Assembly (NCBI GenBank): GCA_963717945.1
Contig: CAVQXT010000007.1
Coordinates: 434,001 to 498,000 of the forward strand
From: FEN-299 sp963717945
GTDB taxonomy: Bacteria > Acidobacteriota > Vicinamibacteria > Vicinamibacterales > Fen-181
Length of the DNA stretch: 64,000 nucleotides
Direction of reading: 5' to 3'
Under the pieces are notes generated by a model that worked only from the letters and a program-made list of their open reading frames with translations, was not told where the DNA came from and ran no database searches. This document shows positions 36,976 through 44,673 of the stretch, one piece after another; position 1 is the first letter of the stretch; each line of letters starts with the position of its first letter. The position numbers and the translations under genes are program-made.

Positions 36976-37221
36976 ATGGACGAGGTCCTCTATCGGGGTT
37001 GGAGAATCCGGGTGCTCGTATGGTCCCTTGCCGCCGGCGGCTTCCGATCGGGGGCGCTGATCTGGTCCGATGAAGACACCAGCGGCTGGAGGCGCCCGGT
37101 TACACTGCGTGGTTCCTGGGACTCCGAAGAGGAAGCCCGCCGGCATGCGCTCGACGAGGGGCAGCGCGCGATCGATGCACGTCTCGCGACGGGCGGGTTT
37201 GACGGATCGAGCAATCCCTAG
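36976..37221 (+). CDS. Small hypothetical protein
   Basis: An 81-aa protein from ATG 36976 with AGAGGGCAG upstream. It starts MDEVLYRGWRIRVLVWSLAAGG and continues with LRGSWDSEEEARRHALDEGQR, a strand-strand-helix pattern of a small alpha/beta protein. No signal peptide or membrane helix. Not recognised. It is followed directly by a methyltransferase remnant. Confidence 0.55.
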   Translation: MDEVLYRGWRIRVLVWSLAAGGFRSGALIWSDEDTSGWRRPVTLRGSWDSEEEARRHALDEGQRAIDARLATGGFDGSSNP

Positions 37222-37281
37222 CGGTGAGTCTGGTCCCGGCCGATTCCGCGCCCGGCGGGCACGAGAATCCCCGTTCGGGCG

Positions 37282-37559
37282 GCCGTCATCGTCCGACGCA
37301 CCTACCATCACTTCATGCAGCCTGCCGCGATGGCCGGCCGTCTCTTTCGAACGCTACGCCCCGGTGGCCGTTTGATCGTGATCGAGCAACCCCGGTCCGG
37401 TTCACGCAGATCCCCAAGGACGTGGCGGCAGTACGCGGAGGAGACGGTGTCATGCCGGCGGTCCTGGTCGAAGAGCTGACTGCTGCGGGTTTTCGACACC
37501 TGCGGACCGTCGATCCCTTCGATGGACCGCTCGACCTCGTGCTCATGCGGAAGCCGTAG
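37282..37559 (+). pseudogene. C-terminal remnant of a class I SAM-dependent methyltransferase
   Basis: In one frame 37282-37385 reads AVIVRRTYHHFMQPAAMAGR and LFRTLRPGGRLIVIEQPRSG, the motif IV to motif V region of small-molecule methyltransferases. About 37385 the similarity moves to another frame, continuing QIPKDVAAVRGGDGVMPAVL and VEELTAAGFRHLRTVDPFDG up to the stop at 37559. The SAM-binding N-terminal half (motif I) is absent upstream, where the small gene at 36976 sits. It is therefore both truncated and frameshifted, unlike the frameshifted genes elsewhere in the window, which are complete. Confidence 0.75.
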
Positions 37560-37651
37560 GTGGGACCATCGGGCCGAGGTCCTCCCGGCCTGCTCAGCCT
37601 GCCATCCGCTCGTCTTGGGCCTGCCACGCTTCGGGCCGGCGCAGCTTCTCC

Positions 37652-37692
37652 CGGGGCCCGGCCGGAAGCCGGGAGCCGAAAGCCGAGAGCCA
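37652..37692. repeat. Degenerate 7-bp tandem repeat (AAGCCGR type)
   Basis: GGAAGCCGGGAGCCGAAAGCC followed by GAGAGCC shows AGCC every seven bases. It lies just before the tRNA-Pro gene. Confidence 0.7.
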
Positions 37693-37709
37693 ATGTGAAT
37701 GCAGTGATT

Positions 37710-37786
37710 GGTCGGGGCGCCGGGATTCGGACCCGGGACCTCCTGCGCCCAAGGCAGGCGCGCTACCAGGCTGCGCTACGCCCCGA
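37710..37786 (-). tRNA. tRNA-Pro (anticodon UGG)
   Basis: Read on the minus strand the 77-nt gene folds into a full cloverleaf: acceptor CGGGGCG/CGCCCCG, D-arm containing AGCCTGGTAGC, anticodon stem CCTGC/GCAGG with loop CTTGGGC (anticodon TGG), and a T-arm with GGTCCGAATCC. The discriminator is A and the 3' CCA is encoded (37710-37712). Confidence 0.96.
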
Positions 37787-37865
37787 CTCGTGGTGGGAAC
37801 CTGAACCGGTCGTCCCCATCATACCCGACACGCGGCCCGTACGCGTGTCTCCACGTCGACAGCCG

Positions 37866-37933
37866 AATGCCGTAAGCCGGCGGCCCAAGGCCTGCGCAGC
37901 CGCAAGCCGCAAGCCGTAAGCCGTAAGCCGTCG
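37866..37933. repeat. Degenerate 7-bp tandem repeat (TAAGCCG/CAAGCCG units)
   Basis: After AGCCGAATGCCGTAAGCCGG there are consecutive heptads GCAAGCC, GCAAGCC, GTAAGCC, GTAAGCC. The array ends directly at the extended -10 of the DUF5362 gene, so it may occupy the -35 region. Confidence 0.8.
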
Positions 37934-37942
37934 TGCTATACT
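37934..37942 (+). promoter_or_regulatory. Extended -10 promoter element of the DUF5362 gene
   Basis: TGCTATACT is a very good extended -10, 76 bp upstream of ATG 38018. The -35 position falls inside the 7-bp repeat array, so recognition would rest mainly on the extended -10. Confidence 0.5.
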
Positions 37943-38017
37943 CCGCGCCCGTCGGGCACACGTCCTCCCCGGCGCGCGATGGCCGCCCGCCGCACCTCAG
38001 GCTGCAAGGAGCTTTCG

Positions 38018-38557
38018 ATGAGCGAGGAGTCGATCGATCAGCCGCCCGCCGTGGAACCCGTCGTCGCGCCGGCGACTGGAGTGCCGCCGGCACCGCACGC
38101 CGCGTCCCTGACGCCGCTCGCCCAACGGTACCTCGACCAGACGCGACCCTGGGTGCGGTTCCTCTCTATCGTGGCCTTCGTGATGGCCGGGTTCATGCTG
38201 GTGGCCGGCGGCGCCATGTTCGCGATCGGCGTCTTCGGCAGCATGGCTGCACGGAACCGGGGCGAGCTTGGGCCGCTCGGCAGCGCGATCGGGATGAGCC
38301 TGGCGTCCCTGCTCTACATGGTCATGGCGATCCTGTACGTTGCCCCCGGGGTGTTTCTGTATCGCTACGCCAACGCCATCAGGGATTTGAAGGCGAACAA
38401 CAACGATGCCGCGCTGGAGGGCGCCCTGAAGCACCAGAAATCGTTCTGGCGCTACGTCGGCATTTTCACCGTCGTGGGTCTCATCATGGCGGTCGTCACC
38501 ATCGTGCTCGCCGGCGTGGCTGGCGCGCTTGCGGCAATGATGGCTGCGCGGTCGTAA
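38018..38557 (+). CDS. DUF5362 family membrane protein
   Basis: A 179-aa inner-membrane protein. After a Pro/Ala-rich cytoplasmic leader of about 35 residues there are three hydrophobic segments: FLSIVAFVMAGFMLVAGGAM, SLASLLYMVMAILYVAPGVF and YVGIFTVVGLIMAVVTIVLA. Between them lies YRYANAIRDLKANNNDAALE and LKHQKSFW, the diagnostic block of DUF5362. Function unknown. ATG 38018 follows AAGGAG. Its 3' end overlaps the convergent gene below by about 100 bp. Confidence 0.88.
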   Translation: MSEESIDQPPAVEPVVAPATGVPPAPHAASLTPLAQRYLDQTRPWVRFLSIVAFVMAGFMLVAGGAMFAIGVFGSMAARNRGELGPLGSAIGMSLASLLYMVMAILYVAPGVFLYRYANAIRDLKANNNDAALEGALKHQKSFWRYVGIFTVVGLIMAVVTIVLAGVAGALAAMMAARS

Positions 38558-39060
38558 GGCGCGAAGAACGACGAGGGGCGACCCCGCGGCGAGGGGTTCG
38601 TCGTGGAGGCCGGCGCGTCGAGATTCTCGTTCACCCACCGGCGGACGGAGTCCGCCACCAGCAGCGCCGACTCCTGCCACGTCGGACCCTCTCCCTGGAA
38701 CTGCCGGCCGGCGGTCAGCCCGGCGAGGCGAAGTCGCACCGTGAGCAGGCACCGCGAGCCCGGAAGCGCTTCGCGCCGGACAACTTCGACGATGACGTCC
38801 GCGTCGAGAGGGATGTCCACGACCCGGAGGAGGCCCGGCTTCTTGCGGAGTTCTTCGCGCAGGTCGTCGACCGAGGCCCGGCGCGCCTGCTGCCCGGGAA
38901 GGGCGGGCTGCCCCGGTTTCGCGACCTCCGTGAAGACGTAGACGCGCGGCAGCGGTCGTCCCGTCGTCCCCTGCGCGAGGGCGCAGGCGCTCCACGGCCC
39001 GGCGAGGCCGCTGGCGGCCAAGACAACGACAGCCCGAACGACGAATGCGCGGACGCTCAC
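38452..39060 (-). CDS. Putative exported protein of unknown function
   Basis: GTG 39060, five bases after GGAGG, starts a 202-aa protein with a signal peptide (AFVVRAVVVLAASGLAG, possible cleavage after ACALAQ). The middle (VYVFTEVAKPG, LREELRKKPGLLRVVDIPLDADVIVEVVRRE, LLVADSVRRWVNEN) resembles exported proteins of Acidobacteriota without assigned role. The last 35 codons lie antisense to the end of the DUF5362 gene and are of low complexity, so the functional protein may end near residue 165. Translation is probably coupled to the S4 gene, whose stop is 1 bp upstream. Confidence 0.65.
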   Translation of the reverse strand: MSVRAFVVRAVVVLAASGLAGPWSACALAQGTTGRPLPRVYVFTEVAKPGQPALPGQQARRASVDDLREELRKKPGLLRVVDIPLDADVIVEVVRREALPGSRCLLTVRLRLAGLTAGRQFQGEGPTWQESALLVADSVRRWVNENLDAPASTTNPSPRGRPSSFFAPYDRAAIIAASAPATPASTMVTTAMMRPTTVKMPT

Positions 39061-39061
39061 C

Positions 39062-39457
39062 TCAGCCTCCATCTTCCTTCATCTTCCTGAGCGTGCGGCG
39101 GTCCCGCTTGTCGGGCGCGCGCACCGGCCGCGAGCCGAACGACCGGCGGAAGGCCCGCTCGATCTCCCGGCGCTCGATCTCCTCGGGGGTCGGCGGCGGA
39201 GTCCGGTCCTCGAACAGCTTGTGCGCTTCGGCCTTGGGAACGTGCTTGTCGGCCAGGACGGTGACGACGACCACCTGGCGGCGGCCCGGCGGACGCGTGA
39301 TGCGCAGCTCGTCACCGACGTGCAGCATCCGGTGAGGTTTGCCGGGCTGGCCGTTGACGTCCACCTTGCCGCCGTGGCACGCCTTCTGCGCCTCGGACCG
39401 CGTCTTGAACAGGCAGGCCACGTCCAGCCAGACGTCGAGGCGAACGTTCTCCAGCAT
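39062..39457 (-). CDS. S4-domain RNA-binding protein (Hsp15-like)
   Basis: A 131-aa basic protein with an N-terminal S4 domain (VRLDVWLDVACLFKTRSEAQ, GGKVDVNGQPGKPHRMLHVGDELRI) like heat-shock protein 15, which binds stalled 50S subunits. The C-terminal third is a charged helix rich in Arg and Glu. It lies downstream of rdgB across 45 bp that include the end of a heptad repeat array. Confidence 0.92.
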   Translation of the reverse strand: MLENVRLDVWLDVACLFKTRSEAQKACHGGKVDVNGQPGKPHRMLHVGDELRITRPPGRRQVVVVTVLADKHVPKAEAHKLFEDRTPPPTPEEIERREIERAFRRSFGSRPVRAPDKRDRRTLRKMKEDGG

Positions 39458-39500
39458 GGTCTCTCGCGATGGCGGGCCAGGAGGCCCGCCCCACCCGTGA

Positions 39501-39618
39501 TCTTAGTCCTGAGTCCTGAGCCCTGAGCCCTGAGCCTCCGGGCCTGAGCCCTGAGCCTTGAGCCCTGAGCCTTGAGCCTCCTGGCTTAAGCCCTGAGCCT
39601 GCAAGTATGCCCTGAGCC
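39501..39618. repeat. 7-bp tandem repeat array overlapping the 3' end of rdgB
   Basis: About 15 heptads of TGAGCCY, with units such as TGAGTCC, TAAGCCC and two interruptions. Most of the array is inside the rdgB reading frame and encodes an AQGSG-type tail. Identical units occur at 9855. Confidence 0.85.
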
Positions 39619-40183
39619 TCCGGAACGCCTGGCCGCGGTGGCTGACCGACGACTTCCGCTCGGCCGGGACCTCGGCCAGCGTGCCGCCGAACGGGGCGTA
39701 GTAGAAGATCGGGTCGTAGCCGAACCCGCCGCGGCCGCGCGGCGGCGCCGTGATGCGCCCCTCGATCGTGCCGCGCGCCTCGAACAGGATCTCCCCGGGT
39801 CGCGCCAGCGCCAGCGCGCACGCGAAACGCGCCGTGCTGTCGGGCGCGCCGCGCTCGCCCAGCATCCGGTAGATCAACGCGAACTTCTCGGGATAGGTGG
39901 GGGCCTGCTCGCCGCCGAACCGGGCCGAGAACACGCCGGGCGCCCGGTCGAGCGCGTCGATCTCGAGGCCCGAGTCCTCGGCGACGACCAGCGCCCCGGT
40001 CGCCCGCGCGTAGTAGAGCGCCTTGGCGCGTGCGTTCTCCTCGAACGTCTGCCCGGTCTCCTCCGGCTCGACGAGGGCGGGGAAGTCGGCGAGCGCGCGG
40101 ACCTCGATGTCGAGGCCCGCGAGGACGTCGCGAATCTCGCGCAGCTTGCCGGCGTTGGTCGTCGCCAGCACGAGCGTCGTCAC
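39503..40183 (-). CDS. rdgB: RdgB/HAM1-type non-canonical purine NTP pyrophosphatase
   Basis: Hydrolyses ITP, dITP and XTP to monophosphates, cleansing the nucleotide pool. Motifs: LVLATTNAGKLREI (substrate loop), EETGQTFEENARAKA, VVAEDSGLEIDALD, GVFSARFGG, GFGYDPIFY and SHRGQAFRRL. GTG 40183 overlaps the rph stop by four bases (GTGA), so translation is coupled. After the normal C-terminus (SHRGQAFRRLRAYLQ) the frame runs through a heptad repeat array and adds about 35 residues of the form QGSGLKAQGSGPEAQGSG, giving 226 aa instead of about 200. The extension is an apparent by-product of repeat invasion. Confidence 0.95.
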   Translation of the reverse strand: MTTLVLATTNAGKLREIRDVLAGLDIEVRALADFPALVEPEETGQTFEENARAKALYYARATGALVVAEDSGLEIDALDRAPGVFSARFGGEQAPTYPEKFALIYRMLGERGAPDSTARFACALALARPGEILFEARGTIEGRITAPPRGRGGFGYDPIFYYAPFGGTLAEVPAERKSSVSHRGQAFRRLRAYLQAQGLSQEAQGSGLKAQGSGPEAQGSGLRTQD

Positions 40184-40905
40184 GGCAGCGTCCCGACGAT
40201 CTCCCGCTGGAGGGCGTTGAGCTGGCGGATCCCCTCCTGCGCGAGATCGAGCAGCGAGAGCAGCGCCTCGCGCCCGAACGGCGCCGCCTCGGCGGTCCCC
40301 TGCACCTCGATGAACCGCCCGTCGCCGGTCTGGACGATGTTCATGTCGACGTCGGCGCGCGAGTCCTCCTCGTACGCCAGGTCGAGCAGCGCCTCGCCGC
40401 CGACGATGCCGACGCTGGTCGCCGCCACGAAATCGCGCACGGGCATCGCCTGGATCTGTCCGGCCTCCCGCATCTTCTGCAGCGCGAGCACGAGCGCGAC
40501 GAAACCGCCGGTGATCGAGGCCGTGCGCGTGCCGCCGTCCGCCTGGATGACGTCGCAGTCCACCCAGATCGTCCGCTCGCCCATCTCCTCGAGCCGCGTC
40601 ACCGCGCGCAGCGAGCGGCCGATGAGCCGCTGGATCTCCTGCGTCCGGCCTCCCACTTTTCCGGCGCTCGCCTCGCGCTGGTTGCGCGTCGTCGTCGCGC
40701 GCGGCAGCATGCCGTACTCCGCCGTCACCCAGCCCTTGCCCGAGTTGCGGCGGAAGGGCGGGACGCGGTCCTCGACGCTCGCCGTGCAGATCACCCGCGT
40801 GTCGCCGACCTCGATGAGGACGGACCCTTCGGCGTGCTTGATGTAGTTCGGCGTGATCCGGACGGGACGGAGGGCGTTGAACAGACGAGAGTCGAGGCGA
40901 GGCAT
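40180..40905 (-). CDS. rph: Ribonuclease PH
   Basis: Phosphorolytic 3'-5' exoribonuclease trimming tRNA 3' ends. The 241-aa protein shows RPVRITPNYIKHAEGSVLIEVGDTRVICTA-type N-terminus, PPFRRNSGKGWVTAEYGMLP, RTQEIQRLIGRSLRAV (phosphate site), DCDVIQADGGTRTASITGG and MNIVQTGDGRFIEVQGTAE, all canonical. It lies 11 bp after the GerMN gene and overlaps rdgB, a frequent rph-rdgB pairing. Confidence 0.97.
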   Translation of the reverse strand: MPRLDSRLFNALRPVRITPNYIKHAEGSVLIEVGDTRVICTASVEDRVPPFRRNSGKGWVTAEYGMLPRATTTRNQREASAGKVGGRTQEIQRLIGRSLRAVTRLEEMGERTIWVDCDVIQADGGTRTASITGGFVALVLALQKMREAGQIQAMPVRDFVAATSVGIVGGEALLDLAYEEDSRADVDMNIVQTGDGRFIEVQGTAEAAPFGREALLSLLDLAQEGIRQLNALQREIVGTLP

Positions 40906-40916
40906 GTCGGGTTCCC

Positions 40917-41594
40917 CTACTTGATCGGCGCGGTTTCGCGCGGCGGCGCCTGGCCGGGCGTCGCTGGCGCATTGTGATCGGGCGTGCCGGGCGCAGGCCC
41001 GGCCGGAGATCCGGGCGCGGCCGGCTCCTGGACCCACGAGGGGCCGGCCGGCAGCGGCCGCCGCAGATCGACGTGGCCCGCCAGCGTGTCCACCTCGCGG
41101 CCGTCCACGAGGATCTGCACCGCCTTCACGGCGGGCAGGTTGGTCGTCACGGCATTGACGATGGAGTATACCGTGAGACTCTCCTCGAGCGTGCCGCCCG
41201 GGTGCGCCGACGAGACCTCGGCGCTCAGGTCGATGAAGGCCTGGCCGCGCGAATCGACGAAGATCGCGCGCAGCCGCGTGCCGTCCGGGATGGCGCTGAC
41301 CAGCGGCAACTCGGGCCGCTCGAGCTGGGCCTCCACGATCCGCCGCGCCTGCATGACCGTGCCCTGGCCGAACGGCACCCCCCGTTCGACCGCCACCAGC
41401 CGGAGCCCGTCCTCGGACACGTAGAACAGGCGCGCCTTGATCTCCGGCGTCGCGGGCGGCGCCGGCGGCTCGGCCGTGACGGCGGGCGCAGTAGTCTCCG
41501 CGTACCAGCGCGGCAGGAGGAGGAAGGCCGTCACCGTCAGGACCGCGACGAAGGCCACGACGAACGTCCAGGCGAGCGCGCGGCCGAGCGTCAT
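40917..41594 (-). CDS. GerMN-domain membrane protein
   Basis: A 225-aa protein with an N-terminal transmembrane anchor (LAWTFVVAFVAVLTVTAFLLL), a Pro/Ala linker and one GerMN (sporulation and spore germination) domain: ARLFYVSEDGLRLVAVER, ARRIVEAQLERP, LRAIFVDSRGQAFIDLSAE, LTVYSIVNAVTTNLPAVKAVQILVDG. The C-terminus is Pro/Ala-rich. In non-sporulating bacteria such proteins are envelope components, often beside amidases. The ATG overlaps the amidase stop by four bases (ATGA), so the two are coupled and likely act together at the cell wall. Confidence 0.92.
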   Translation of the reverse strand: MTLGRALAWTFVVAFVAVLTVTAFLLLPRWYAETTAPAVTAEPPAPPATPEIKARLFYVSEDGLRLVAVERGVPFGQGTVMQARRIVEAQLERPELPLVSAIPDGTRLRAIFVDSRGQAFIDLSAEVSSAHPGGTLEESLTVYSIVNAVTTNLPAVKAVQILVDGREVDTLAGHVDLRRPLPAGPSWVQEPAAPGSPAGPAPGTPDHNAPATPGQAPPRETAPIK

Positions 41595-43174
41595 GGGCGC
41601 CTCCGAACCGGCTCTGCCGGCGGGAGGGCGCCTTCCGGGCTCGCCGCCTGCCCCGCGCGCTCGCGGAAGCGGAGCAGCCCGTCGAGCAGCGCCTGCGCGA
41701 CGGCGCCCTGGTACGTCTCCGAGACGAGCTGCTGTTCCTCGTCCGGGTTGGTCAGGAAGCCCACCTCGACGAGCACGGCGGGCATGTTGACCCCCGCCAG
41801 CACGCGCAGCGGCGCCTGCTCGATCGCGCGCGGGCTCAGGCGGATCGGGCCGCGGAGCCGCTCCTCGAGCGACTCGGCCAGCAGCGCGGACTCATTGACG
41901 TGGCGCAGCTGCGCCAGCTCCCAGGGGATCATCTCGATCGTCCGCGACCCGCCGCCCAGCGTGGGCAGCGTCCGGCGACTGGCCTCGGCCTTGCGCGCCT
42001 CGTCGCCGGACAGGTCGGCGGACAGGTAGTAGATCCGGGCGCCGCTCGGCGCCGTGCGCGCCGAGGCGTTGGCGTGGAGGCTGACGAACAGATCGGCCAT
42101 GTTGTTGTTGGCGAGCGTCGCGCGTTCGTCGGGCGTGACCGCCTGATCGGCGTCCCGCGTCAGCAGCACGCGGACGCCGAGACGGCTCTCGAGCAGCGCC
42201 TTCAGCCGTCGCGCGATCGCGAGCGTCACGTCCTTTTCGAGCGTGCCCCTGTTCCCGCGCGCGCCGGTATCGTTCCCCCCGTGGCCCGGGTCGATGACGA
42301 TCATCCGGAAGCCGCCCGCGGCGGACGGGGCCCCCGGCGGCTGGGCTTCAGGCGCCTGGGGCACGGGCAGCGGCGCCGCGCCCGCGCGCCCGGGCGGCGG
42401 CGGGGTCGGCTGGACCGCGGCCGGCAGCAGATCGACGATCACGGCGCCGCCGTCATCTTGCGGGACGAAGGAGGCGCGATAGGACCCGAAGCGAGGGCCG
42501 ACATCGATCGAGACGGTCGTGCCGGTGTCGATCGCCCGGATGGCCTGCACCATCCCCTGCGGGACGGCGGCCGGCAGCGCGAGGTCGAGCGCGTCGGCGT
42601 CGAAGCGCACGAGCACGCGGCCGGCATTCTGGGAGATGCTGTATGAAGTCTTGGGCGCGACGGTCAGCGTCACGCGCGTCTGCGGCCCCAGGACGTCCTC
42701 GCGCACGGCCACGCGCGGCACGCGCACGGCTCCGACCAGCACGAGCCGCGAGCTCTTCCTGACGTCGAGGCGCTGGTCGTACACGACCGAGAGCGCCCGG
42801 CTGATGAACTCGACCGGCACCAGCCACCGGCGGCCGTCGCGGGCCGGCGGACAGGGCAGCGAGACGATGCGTCCCGCGGCCGAGGCCAGCGCCTGGCCCG
42901 GCGTGAGGATGACGCTCCGGCCTTTGTGGGTCACCGTCAAGCCGCCGGCCAGCGTATCCTCCCTGACCGACAACTGGAAGATCGCCGCCAGGTCGTCGAG
43001 CCCCACCATCGTGTCGCTGCCGACGACGGTGACCGCGAGCGGACGCCTGCCGTCGGCGGCGATCACCGTGAACGGCGCGACGGCGCGCGTGGACGATCCC
43101 TGCCGCGCTCCGGCGGCCGCGCCGGCGAGCAGCAGGACACCCGCGATGATGAGCCGGGATCGTGAATGCACCAA
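41591..43174 (-). CDS. Periplasmic N-acetylmuramoyl-L-alanine amidase (Amidase_3)
   Basis: Zinc amidase that cleaves the stem peptide from MurNAc. The 527-aa protein has a signal peptide (LIIAGVLLLAGAAAG), a copper-amine-oxidase-N-like domain (about residues 45-150: DLAAIFQLSVRED, LVPVEFISRALS), an AMIN-like beta domain (about 160-260), a Pro/Ala linker, and the catalytic domain with IDPGHGGNDTGARG (His), TLEKDVTLAIARRL (Glu), DLFVSLHANAS (His) and AVLVEVGFLTNPDE (Glu). It heads the operon amidase-GerMN-rph-rdgB-S4 protein on the minus strand. Confidence 0.95.
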   Translation of the reverse strand: MVHSRSRLIIAGVLLLAGAAAGARQGSSTRAVAPFTVIAADGRRPLAVTVVGSDTMVGLDDLAAIFQLSVREDTLAGGLTVTHKGRSVILTPGQALASAAGRIVSLPCPPARDGRRWLVPVEFISRALSVVYDQRLDVRKSSRLVLVGAVRVPRVAVREDVLGPQTRVTLTVAPKTSYSISQNAGRVLVRFDADALDLALPAAVPQGMVQAIRAIDTGTTVSIDVGPRFGSYRASFVPQDDGGAVIVDLLPAAVQPTPPPPGRAGAAPLPVPQAPEAQPPGAPSAAGGFRMIVIDPGHGGNDTGARGNRGTLEKDVTLAIARRLKALLESRLGVRVLLTRDADQAVTPDERATLANNNMADLFVSLHANASARTAPSGARIYYLSADLSGDEARKAEASRRTLPTLGGGSRTIEMIPWELAQLRHVNESALLAESLEERLRGPIRLSPRAIEQAPLRVLAGVNMPAVLVEVGFLTNPDEEQQLVSETYQGAVAQALLDGLLRFRERAGQAASPEGALPPAEPVRRRP

Positions 43175-43216
43175 GGCACCATCATCATAGATCAGGGCCC
43201 TGGCCGAAAGGCGGGT

Positions 43217-44527
43217 CTACGCCTCGAGCCACTCGTGGAGCGCGAAGCACAACGCCATGCAATCCGCCACTCCACCCATCGTCAGGCCGAGGCGCCGGTA
43301 GTCGTCGTTGAGCGCGGAGAGCCGCGAGAGATAGTCGCCGCCATCCTCGAGGAGGCGCTGGAGGCTGGCGCCGTCGCTTCGTAGCCGGGCGAGCCCGGCG
43401 GGGCCGCATCGGTGCAGCGCCGTCGTATCCTCGACAGTTTGCATCAGCACGGCCAGAAGGCGGTACGGGGTGCGGGCGGTGGGTGTCGGCTCGGCCGCCA
43501 TCACCGGCAGGCCGGCGTCGAAGACGGAAGGAAGGCCCGACAGCGCCTCGCGGTAGATGCCGCCCACGGCGTAGCCGGCCCTGACGCGCGCGCCGTTCGA
43601 CGGCGTGGTCGACCGATCCGGATCGTCCTGCCGCAGGCGAGGGCCGAGGATTCGCTCCGCCGTTTCGGCGACCAGCCGTCGCAGATCCTCAGGACCCGCG
43701 CACGTCCTGGCCGCGAGCAGGACGAGCCCGGCCAGGAAGATGTAGCCCTTGTGGGTGTTGGTGCCGACCGCGTCGATCATGCGTCGCTCGGCCCGGCGCC
43801 CGGCCTCCACGCACGACGACAGGTCGGGAGGGTCGGCGTGGTCGAGGAGGTCCTCGAAATACGCCGGCAGCAAATCGATCGAGCGGGACATCGCGTCAAA
43901 CGACAGGTCCGGATGCGACCCGCAATCGAGCCGGTCGACCAGGCCGGGCTTGGGCGTCAGCTCGAGCTCGGTTCGCGCGCCGGCCGTGAGCGTCGAGGCG
44001 AGAACCCGGACGAGGAAGGTGTTCGCGGCGGCCGACAAGTCTGCCGCTGAATGCCGCGAGCGGCGGACGCACTCCACGGCCGGCCGGTCGCACACCAGGC
44101 ACGAGCGCGCGGCGAGGCGGAGCGACGCCCGATCGACCTGCGCGCCGGCCGGATCGTATACGTCGAGATCGATGAGCCGGCCGGCCGGAAGCGAGGACTC
44201 CAGATCGACCGTGGCCCGCTTGAGGAGATCGGGCGGGAGGGCCACGCGAAACGCCGCCCAGGGTCCGACCGCGTCGCGGCCGGACTCGAGCGGCGTGACG
44301 GGAAACGCCCGAGCGAGGGATTCCGCGGCCAGCCGCTGGAGGGCCGCGAGGCCGGGCCGCCGCTTGTCCGGCCCCGGGACGCCCACCGAGAGGAAGACGA
44401 TCGAGCCGTCGGCGCCGCGCAGGCGGGCGAGCGTGGCCTGCCGGGCCTCCCGCGCCTCGAGCAGGTCCCGGCGCAGCGCGGCCAGTCCCTCGTCCCCCAT
44501 CCGGAGCCCTCTCTCACGGGCGGCCAC
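43217..44527 (-). CDS. citXG: CitX-CitG fusion: citrate lyase holo-ACP synthase / triphosphoribosyl-dephospho-CoA synthase
   Basis: Makes the prosthetic group of citrate lyase and attaches it to the acyl carrier subunit. The N-terminal part (residues 15-165) is CitX-like: RRDLLEAREARQATLARL, FLSVGVPGPDK, GRDAVGPWAAFRVALP, RLIDLDVYDPAG, CLVCDRPAVEC. The C-terminal part (about 180-436) is CitG-like: ELTPKPGLVDRLDCGSHPDL, GTNTHKGYIFLAGLVLLAA and EDTTALHRCGPAGL. The fused order X-G is known from E. coli-type clusters as separate genes and as fusions elsewhere. It is the last gene of the cit operon and, unlike citD-citF upstream, its frame is intact. Confidence 0.93.
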   Translation of the reverse strand: MAARERGLRMGDEGLAALRRDLLEAREARQATLARLRGADGSIVFLSVGVPGPDKRRPGLAALQRLAAESLARAFPVTPLESGRDAVGPWAAFRVALPPDLLKRATVDLESSLPAGRLIDLDVYDPAGAQVDRASLRLAARSCLVCDRPAVECVRRSRHSAADLSAAANTFLVRVLASTLTAGARTELELTPKPGLVDRLDCGSHPDLSFDAMSRSIDLLPAYFEDLLDHADPPDLSSCVEAGRRAERRMIDAVGTNTHKGYIFLAGLVLLAARTCAGPEDLRRLVAETAERILGPRLRQDDPDRSTTPSNGARVRAGYAVGGIYREALSGLPSVFDAGLPVMAAEPTPTARTPYRLLAVLMQTVEDTTALHRCGPAGLARLRSDGASLQRLLEDGGDYLSRLSALNDDYRRLGLTMGGVADCMALCFALHEWLEA

Positions 44528-44552
44528 AAGGGCCGCCCCTACGCGTGCGCGC

Positions 44553-44673
44553 GTCGTTCCCTCGTCCCTCGTCCCGCGTCCCCCGTCCCCCGTCCCTCGT
44601 CCCTTCCGCCTTCGCTCTTCGAGCTACGGCGGACAAGCGTCCCTGATCCCCGATCCCTGATCCCCGATCCCTG
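44553..44673. repeat. 7-bp tandem repeats (CTCGTCC and TGATCCC units) flanking a hairpin repeat
   Basis: CTCGTCCCTCGTCCCGCGTC continues as CCCCGTC heptads, then a CCGCC...GGCGG hairpin (44605-44633), then CCTGATCCCCGATCCCTGATC heptads run up to the citF stop. Two different unit sequences with the same 7-bp period occur in one gap. Confidence 0.8.
44605..44633. repeat. CCGCC...GGCGG hairpin repeat, copy 3 (inverted)
   Basis: TCCGCCTTCGCTCTTCGAGC followed by TACGGCGGA is the reverse complement of the copies at 15181 and 16177, with a perfect inner GCTC-TTC-GAGC stem. Confidence 0.8.

Noticed and set aside
39501..39618. Possible CRISPR array
   Set aside because: The units are 7 bp, contiguous and degenerate, with no spacers and no cas genes.
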